The notes under the pieces were generated by a model that ran no database searches, was not told the origin of the DNA, and worked only from the letters and a program-made list of their open reading frames with translations. This document shows, in pieces, positions 6,629 through 11,241 of a stretch of DNA of 11,241 nt (position 1 is its first letter; every line of letters begins with the position of its first letter). A program made the position numbers and the translations under genes. Source of the DNA: Thermoplasmata archaeon (GTDB lineage Archaea; Thermoplasmatota; Thermoplasmata; Thermoplasmatales; Thermoplasmataceae); the NCBI GenBank assembly GCA_021827885.1, contig JAKAUD010000162.1:1-11241 (forward strand), read 5' to 3'.

Positions 6629-7573
6629 ATGGTTATGGATTCACCAAAGATATTGGTAGGCTTATTCTCCTATAATGAGGGCGAAAACTTAAAGGAAATG
6701 TTCGATGAAATCAAAAGACAGTCCATCAATCTGGACTGTAGGATCGTTCTCGTAGACGAAAGTGATGAATCCAAAAGCTTAGCAATAGTGAATAAGATCG
6801 TTAGCAAGGAAAGAGTGATCAACTTAGTAAAAGCAGATAGAAGGATGGGCAAAGTACATGGGTATAATATCCTTTATGAATATTTTCTTAAATCTAATAG
6901 TGATATTCTTCTACATTTTGATGTGGATCACAAGCTCTCGGATCATGCTGTTCCACTTCTTGCCTGTTCCATTGATTCTGGCTTCGATATTGCAACCTGC
7001 CTTAATAAACCGATCAAACCTGCAAATTTATTCCAAAGGGTGCAATATGTTATGACAGCACCTGCTACGTCACAGCGTGAAGATGGAATTTTTAATCTTC
7101 CGTTGGTTGGCCATAACGGTGCATATAGCAGGAAAGCTGTAGAGGTTATAGGAAATATTCCAGGCGGCGGGATTGATGAGGAGACCTATGTACTTTCAAA
7201 AGTTTTAGCTTGTCGCCTTTCTTATACGATAGTTAAGAACGCCATCAGCTATTTTACAATTCCCGGGACGTTATCGGATTACATGCGAAGCAGTAGGAGA
7301 GTATACGGAAAGGTAAAAGCTTTCAATGAGTGGTATTCTAAAAATAAAGCAGGTGAAAAATTTAGCAACCCAAACCAGATAGAAAAGATAATATATTCTT
7401 TTCCCCCTATACAATTTATTATCAGATCACTTCTTTCTGATCCTGTTGCTTCCATGTTTATTCCATTTATTCTGATTGTCAGATGGACAATAATGAGAAA
7501 TGCGAAGATTTATAATTCCGATACGTGGGAAACGATTGAAACAACAAAGACCTTGAAGGAGCGACCCGTATGA
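6629..7573 (+). CDS. GT-A glycosyltransferase, GT2 family, with C-terminal membrane segment
   Basis: A 314-residue inverting GT2-type enzyme. The GT-A nucleotide-binding domain starts with KILVGLFSYNEGENL (7-21) and the IVLVDES strand (39-45). MGKVHGYN (73-80) occupies the usual conserved turn. The metal-binding DXD is D98-V-D100 in LLHFDVDH. PGGGIDEETYVL (178-189) supplies the acidic base, and SRRVYGKV (222-229) resembles the R-rich end of processive and single-step GT2 enzymes. A hydrophobic stretch (SMFIPFILIVRWTIM, 275-289) near the C terminus probably anchors it to the membrane, which suits a lipid-linked acceptor. ATG at 6629 is preferred over the ATG two codons later because of TATA spacing. 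Its TGA stop overlaps the ATG of the next gene by 4 bp. Substrates cannot be inferred. Confidence 0.88.
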   Translation: MVMDSPKILVGLFSYNEGENLKEMFDEIKRQSINLDCRIVLVDESDESKSLAIVNKIVSKERVINLVKADRRMGKVHGYNILYEYFLKSNSDILLHFDVDHKLSDHAVPLLACSIDSGFDIATCLNKPIKPANLFQRVQYVMTAPATSQREDGIFNLPLVGHNGAYSRKAVEVIGNIPGGGIDEETYVLSKVLACRLSYTIVKNAISYFTIPGTLSDYMRSSRRVYGKVKAFNEWYSKNKAGEKFSNPNQIEKIIYSFPPIQFIIRSLLSDPVASMFIPFILIVRWTIMRNAKIYNSDTWETIETTKTLKERPV

Positions 7574-8574
7574 AAAACCCAAGTAATAGAAAGCCCGTGC
7601 TATCTGTTTTAGTAATGGCCTATAAGAGAAAGGAATTTATTATGGAGGCCATTGAATCAGTCCTGAATCAGACCATCCTGAGGAACTATTATGAGATTGT
7701 ATGTGTGGTAGGGTTTCATGATGATACCTTCTCAGCATTTTGCCAACTGAATAGCATAAAGGAGATATTTTGTGATGGCAAAATGGGCCAAACTATTGCA
7801 TCAGGCATAGCAGCATGTCGTGGTGAAGTTGTGGTATTTATCGAAGATGATGACAAACTCAGGAGTGACAAACTTGAGCGGGTGCTTCAAGTGTTTAAAA
7901 AACACAATTGCGTCTATTATCATAATAATACTGAGTTGATAGATGAAAACTCCAGATTGATATCAGGAAGTATAAGCCCGTATGATGTGCAGATACCCGA
8001 GTCCTTTCTCTGGTATCCGATCCGTGGATTTCGCAATGTTTTAAGACACAGAGGGGACTTTAACATGTCAAGCATAGCAGTAAGGAGGAGTAGCTTAAAT
8101 CATTATGTGAACATCATAAATAAAATTGAAACCTCCCCGGACAGCATTATTTTCTTCTTACTGATGCAGACTAACATGCCATTCTATTTCGATGCTGAAA
8201 AGACGACTTTTTATAGGGTACATAACTCTGAAACAAACAGTATTGGAAACACGTCTCCTCAGAAAATTTTGGATACTTCTCTCAGATTCTATCGCAGCAG
8301 GTTAGTTGCTTATGAGGCTATGCATTCTGCTCCAGTTAAAAAAATTTTCCTTGGATACGTACTGGAATCTAAAATGGGTACCTATATAGATGGTCAATTG
8401 GATTTAAAACCTCGTTTTTCGGAAGAATTGAAGTTTTTTCTGATTGCCCTAACTAGGCCATCAAAATTTTATATGATATTGCTGTTTGCAACCGTGCTTA
8501 CAAGAATTTTTCCGAACTATGTACGGCAGAATAAAGAAACGAGGAGATCAGAGAGGTATAAACAGATGCAGTAA
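7570..8574 (+). CDS. GT-A glycosyltransferase, GT2 family
   Basis: A 334-residue GT2-type enzyme. The canonical N terminus reads PVLSVLVMAYKRKEFIMEAI then ESVLNQT (9-35). CRGEVVVFIEDDDKL (83-97) contains the DXD metal site at D93-D95. FNMSSIAVRRS (164-174) is the strand and turn that line the acceptor site, and ETSPDSIIFF (187-196) carries the likely catalytic-base Asp at 191. YRVHNSE (215-221) matches the terminal His motif seen in this subgroup. A hydrophobic C-terminal stretch (about 286-314, FYMILLFATVLTRIF) suggests membrane association. AAGGAG at 7556-7561 lies 8 nt before the ATG, one of the few good Shine-Dalgarno sites here. The ATGA overlap with the preceding gene implies coupled translation. 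The sugar is unknown. Confidence 0.88.
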   Translation: MKNPSNRKPVLSVLVMAYKRKEFIMEAIESVLNQTILRNYYEIVCVVGFHDDTFSAFCQLNSIKEIFCDGKMGQTIASGIAACRGEVVVFIEDDDKLRSDKLERVLQVFKKHNCVYYHNNTELIDENSRLISGSISPYDVQIPESFLWYPIRGFRNVLRHRGDFNMSSIAVRRSSLNHYVNIINKIETSPDSIIFFLLMQTNMPFYFDAEKTTFYRVHNSETNSIGNTSPQKILDTSLRFYRSRLVAYEAMHSAPVKKIFLGYVLESKMGTYIDGQLDLKPRFSEELKFFLIALTRPSKFYMILLFATVLTRIFPNYVRQNKETRRSERYKQMQ

Positions 8575-8589
8575 TTCGCAGGGTGCATT

Positions 8590-9675
8590 ATGAAAATAGA
8601 TTTTATATCTATCGGTTATTATCCGATTATTGGCGGCACTGAGACCGTGGTTAAAAACTTGGCTGAGAAAATGGCTCTTAAAGGGCATAATGTCACAGTT
8701 CACGCGAGTACATATAATCCAAATTATAGTGGAAAATTAATGCGCAGGGAAGTGATCAATGGAGTCTACGTGATAAGATACAAGCTCCTCCCTTTCTATG
8801 TTTTTTTGCCAAAAATTAGGGACCCTGAAGTTATTCATCTTTTTTCCTATGGCGACAATTTCGTTTTTCAGACAGTGCTGCATCATTCAAAAAAATTCGT
8901 CAGTTCGCCTATCGGCGAAGAGATATATTCGAATCATAAATTGCGGAATAGACTTATGGGTGGCAGGATACTTAACTATTCAAACGTAATTTTTGCTCTT
9001 ACTACGTACGAAAAGATTGAATTGAATAGAATATATGGAATATCTTCAAATAAGATTGTTGTCTTTCCTGTTGGGATAAAGGCAGAGGATCTCTTGCCGC
9101 CGGACACATCGAATGTCAGAGAGAGCATTTTAAAAGTTAGCAGTGAGCAGTATTTTGTTAGACTGGCAAGACTAGATAAGGTTAAGAAATTAGAGTTTGG
9201 TATACGGCTTCTTCCTCGCTTGCGGAATATGAAATATATCGTGGTAGGACCTACAGATGACATGAGCTATTTAAAAGAACTTCAAGAGCTGAGCAAAAGG
9301 CTTAATGTCGAAGACCGTGTGATCTTTACGGGAATGGTAAATGAGGATGAGAAGAGATTGCTACTCCATAAATCGAAATTTTATCTTATAGCTAACCGTG
9401 AAACCTTTGGTGGTGCCACTATCGAAGCCATAGCTCAGGGTACTCCCATCGTTGCCCCAAATGTCGAGGAATATAAGGACATAGTTATAGATCACTTCAA
9501 TTCATTGATTTATGAGTATGATTCAATTGAAGACTGCGCAAAAAAAGTGGAAAAGTTGAATGAAGACGATGGTTTGAGACAAAGACTTAGGGCAAATGGA
9601 ATACAAATGGCTAAAGAAAATTTTAACTGGGATCGTATAGCGGATGCAGCTGAACGAATATATATGTCCCTATAA
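8590..9675 (+). CDS. GT-B glycosyltransferase, GT4 family
   Basis: A 361-residue retaining enzyme and the most canonical GT4 in the window. The N terminus has the acceptor-side glycine loop YYPIIGGTETVVKNLAEKM (10-28). VFPVGIK (158-164) is the interdomain linker. The donor domain has VRLARLDKVKKLE (190-202); Ala takes the place of the usual Gly before Arg. GPTDD (220-224) and FTGMVNEDEKRLLL (246-259) follow. The EX7E motif is complete: E271-TFGGATI-E279, then GTPIVAP. The C-terminal NFNWDRIADAAERIY helix crosses back to the first domain, as in PimA-like enzymes. It starts 15 bp after the previous stop, with GGGTG five bases before the ATG as a short Shine-Dalgarno. It is in the same frame as both neighbouring genes. 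Retaining hexose transfer is likely by family; the exact donor is not determinable. Confidence 0.92.
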   Translation: MKIDFISIGYYPIIGGTETVVKNLAEKMALKGHNVTVHASTYNPNYSGKLMRREVINGVYVIRYKLLPFYVFLPKIRDPEVIHLFSYGDNFVFQTVLHHSKKFVSSPIGEEIYSNHKLRNRLMGGRILNYSNVIFALTTYEKIELNRIYGISSNKIVVFPVGIKAEDLLPPDTSNVRESILKVSSEQYFVRLARLDKVKKLEFGIRLLPRLRNMKYIVVGPTDDMSYLKELQELSKRLNVEDRVIFTGMVNEDEKRLLLHKSKFYLIANRETFGGATIEAIAQGTPIVAPNVEEYKDIVIDHFNSLIYEYDSIEDCAKKVEKLNEDDGLRQRLRANGIQMAKENFNWDRIADAAERIYMSL

Positions 9676-9684
9676 TCGAGACCT

Positions 9685-10497
9685 GTGAACATCTCGAGAT
9701 ACATTCGAACTTTCAGGAATTGGCCACTAATATTTTTTAACATCTATAGGAAGAATTTCAATTTTTGGGTTAAGTACCGCGATGGCAGAAAAGTCAAGGT
9801 TCTGAGTCAGGCGCATCTCTATTTTCTGTCATTTTCTCCTAACAATTTACAATACGATCAAAATAGTGACGTGCTTTTCTTTAATTTTAATGGAGATTCT
9901 GTTAAATTTAAAGGGGCCTTGAATAATGGAGATATCAGTAGTATTTTTGGAGAAGTCTGTTATAATGTCGAAGTTTACGGAAAGACCGTTGTAGATATAG
10001 GGGCAAACATCGGAGATTCTTCTGTTTTCTTTGCACTTAAAGGGGCTTCCAGAGTTATTGCCTTTGAGCCTTCCTATGCTAATTTTTTGACTTTACAAGA
10101 AAATATTCACCTGAATGGCTTAGATACAAAAATTTTGCCACTTCATAATGGTGTTTCCGCTAAAGACTGCATTATAAAATTACCCGTGAGTATTTCCGGA
10201 GGAATTATTAACGCATTAAATGATCAATCAACTGAAGGCATCAATATAGAGATGATATCAATCGAAAAGGTGATAAAACAATATAATCCACAAGTAATAA
10301 AAATAGATTGTGAGGGTTGTGAATATGAAATTTTTGAAGATTTATCAGCAGACTTATTGCAGAAAATTGAATCTATTACTGGCGAATATCACGATAAAGG
10401 ATTTGATATAATTAATAAAAAATTACGTAATGCAGCCTTTGAAACTACCTACCAGAAACATAAGTCTACCGGTTTGTTTACTGCATACCGTAAATAA
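9685..10497 (+). CDS. FkbM-family SAM-dependent methyltransferase
   Basis: A 270-residue class I methyltransferase. FkbM-type enzymes usually O-methylate hydroxyls and are frequent in glycan loci, so methylation of a sugar made by the neighbouring transferases is the likely role. The N-terminal 100 residues are an FkbM-like cap. SAM motif I is VVDIGANIGDSSVFF (102-116), and the acidic end of strand beta2 is E128 in IAFEPS. The diagnostic FkbM block is VIKIDCEGCEYEIFE (204-218), followed by ITGEYHDKG. The start is GTG at 9685, nine bases after the preceding TAA; no in-frame ATG follows until residue 190 and no upstream start fits. Shine-Dalgarno support is weak, so it probably depends on coupling to the upstream gene. 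It is the last gene of the plus-strand run. The methylated position is unknown. Confidence 0.92.
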   Translation: MNISRYIRTFRNWPLIFFNIYRKNFNFWVKYRDGRKVKVLSQAHLYFLSFSPNNLQYDQNSDVLFFNFNGDSVKFKGALNNGDISSIFGEVCYNVEVYGKTVVDIGANIGDSSVFFALKGASRVIAFEPSYANFLTLQENIHLNGLDTKILPLHNGVSAKDCIIKLPVSISGGIINALNDQSTEGINIEMISIEKVIKQYNPQVIKIDCEGCEYEIFEDLSADLLQKIESITGEYHDKGFDIINKKLRNAAFETTYQKHKSTGLFTAYRK

Positions 10498-10514
10498 ACG
10501 CACTACTGTATACC

Positions 10515-10622
10515 TTCCTTTCTGAGAAGGGATAAAGGAATGGTGATTCTGTCTACAGGCGTTAAATGCACCACTGCTTGTGGATACGATCTTCTTGTTA
10601 TTCTTATCTATATTTGGTTTTT
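10515..10622 (+). terminator. Hairpin and pyrimidine-rich tract after the glycan operon
   Basis: A 6-bp stem TTCCTT/AAGGGA with one G-T pair and a 6-nt loop (10515-10532) lies 17 nt after the methyltransferase stop. T-rich plus-strand tracts follow at 10590-10622 (CTTCTTGTTATTCTTATC and a TTTTT run). Archaeal termination relies mainly on oligo-T, so the tract is the likelier signal. The gap also contains the end of the minus-strand transposase fragment, so part of this could be IS terminal sequence. Confidence 0.3.
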
Positions 10623-11114
10623 CAGAATTGTAGGCACATGTTCTGACCTGAAGCCAGATAATTCTACTAGAATGTCCTTCCGTTTCCTCGTTATCCCTGT
10701 TGTGATCTCCTTGCTGCTCCGCAGTATTACATTTCTCAGCCTATGCAACTCCAGAAGTGTCTTCTCTACAGAGTATTTCTCAAGCAGGCCAGAAGATCTC
10801 ATGTATGTCAGAATTCTGGATCTGAGGGCAAATGCAATGGAATTCACGAACCTCTCTCCGATCGGTGCATCCATACCGCGAACCTTCACAGGTTCTCCTC
10901 CTGTGAATGTCTTGGACGACTTGAAGAGCTTCTCCACAGAATTCCGTTTACGATACTGGGACAGGACGTATTCCGTATATGAACACCGGTAAACGTTATT
11001 ATCCTGATCTCCCTGCTTTTACCACCACGATACCTTTTCAAGTGCATCAAGGATGTCTTTCTGCTTTCTTGTCCTCTCCAGTTCGCTCATACTGCCATTT
11101 GCATCTTCCACAAC
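10608..11114 (-). pseudogene. IS1634-type transposase, C-terminal fragment
   Basis: Remnant of a DDE transposase on the minus strand. The frame is open from the IS21-type junction (about 11114) through SELERTRKQKDILDALE, then meets TAA at 11021-11019. Beyond the stop the same frame continues DQDNNVYRCSYTEYVLSQYR and the IS4-superfamily signature Y-x2-R-x3-E-x6-K (YRKRNSVEKLFKSSK). It then runs to the natural C terminus (LLEKYSVEKTLLELHRL, EITTGITRKRKDIL) and a TAG at 10610-10608. Around the stop another frame reads KGIVVVKAG, which joins better to DQDN, so two compensating single-base changes (near 11036 and in GGG at 11013-11011) are more likely than a point nonsense. The N-terminal part and the first two Asp are missing. 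It differs in sequence from the transposase at the left edge, so it represents another element. Confidence 0.75.
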
Positions 11115-11119
11115 TGTAA

Positions 11120-11191
11120 TCGCCGGTTGATTTTTGTGCATTTTCGCCGGAATAAAATTGACCCCCATCGCCGGTTTAATTTTGACCCCTG
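11120..11191. repeat. Three 24-bp direct repeats with TCGCCGG core
   Basis: Starts at 11120, 11144 and 11168, period exactly 24. The consensus is TCGCCGG, six to nine A/T-rich bases, then TTGACCCC. The first copy is diverged (TTTTTGTGCATTT in place of the TTGACCCC half). The regular two-turn spacing suggests binding of a multimeric transposase on one face of the helix. Confidence 0.8.
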
Positions 11192-11205
11192 TCCATGTCT
11201 GGACA
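11190..11205. repeat. Inverted repeat TGTCCA/TGGACA
   Basis: Perfect 6-bp arms around TGTC, directly after the third 24-bp repeat and about 28 nt before the possible istA start. It could be an operator or hairpin in the IS21-type leader; no further support is available. Confidence 0.5.
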
Positions 11206-11241
11206 GTGGTCTTAGTTGTACGGGCTGGGGGTGTGGAGAAT

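Larger units (their letters stand above)
11115..11241 (+). mobile_element. Terminal region of an IS21-type element running off the window
   Basis: Three copies of TCGCCGG begin at 11120, 11144 and 11168, exactly 24 bp apart. The later two are followed by AATAAAATTGACCCC and TTTAATTTTGACCCC, a clear related repeat. Multiple subterminal repeats with TTGACCCC are typical of IS21-family ends, and the sequence begins TG at 11115 as IS21 ends do. An inverted repeat TGTCCA/TGGACA follows at 11190-11205. The last bases, GGGG then GTG GAG AAT from 11233, could be the ribosome site and first codons of istA (IstA proteins often start near M/V-E-x-W), but only three codons are visible. The element seems to have inserted into the transposase fragment to its left. 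Confidence 0.55.

Noticed and set aside
10540..10992. 150-codon plus-strand ORF at the right end
   Set aside because: Antisense to the transposase C-terminal fragment, whose minus-strand reading has the Y-R-E-K signature and family-like sequence.
11120..11191. The 24-bp repeats as a CRISPR array or replication iterons
   Set aside because: There are no unique spacers, as the variable part is shared A/T-rich sequence plus TTGACCCC. With only three copies next to an interrupted transposase, an IS end is the better explanation.

Overview
The window looks archaeal and most likely comes from a Thermoplasmata-type acidophile. Arginine codons are mostly AGG/AGA and ATA is frequent for isoleucine. 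Several first genes have A/T-rich TATA-like boxes about 26-34 nt before the start codon and no Shine-Dalgarno sequence, as in leaderless archaeal transcription. The lineage is an inference from these features; no marker gene is present.

Layout: positions 1-1165 hold the 3' part of a broken IS4/IS1634-superfamily transposase with a frameshift in a G run and a probable lost catalytic Asp. Positions 1166-1527 are an AT-rich gap between convergent units. On the minus strand, 3724-1528 encode two overlapping GT-B (GT4-type) glycosyltransferases. Positions 3725-5465 hold an IS5-type element: an apparently intact DDE transposase (4402-5349, +) with a small divergent gene of unknown function (4335-4027, -), between imperfect inverted repeats near 3956 and 5412. 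The plus strand 5466-10497 is a tight run of five genes: GT4, GT2, GT2, GT4 and an FkbM-type SAM methyltransferase. The right end (10608-11241) holds a degraded C-terminal fragment of an IS1634-type transposase (-), abutted at about 11115 by what looks like the end of an IS21-type element carrying three 24-bp-spaced TCGCCGG repeats.

Together the non-IS genes form a surface-glycan locus. Six glycosyltransferases would add sugars one after another to a polyprenyl-phosphate, lipoglycan or glycoprotein acceptor on the cytoplasmic face, and the FkbM enzyme could O-methylate the glycan. No flippase, oligosaccharyltransferase or sugar-nucleotide synthesis gene is in the window, so acceptor and product cannot be named. 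The two glycosyltransferase arms diverge from the point where the IS5-type element sits. IS elements surround and split the locus, as is usual for variable glycan loci. The IS genes are visibly richer in G+C than the AT-rich glycosyltransferase genes.

No CRISPR array, tRNA, rRNA or defence system was found. The best candidates for something undescribed are the divergent small gene inside the IS5-type element with its apparently shared TATA box, and the glycosyltransferase in which Lys replaces the second Glu of the EX7E motif.
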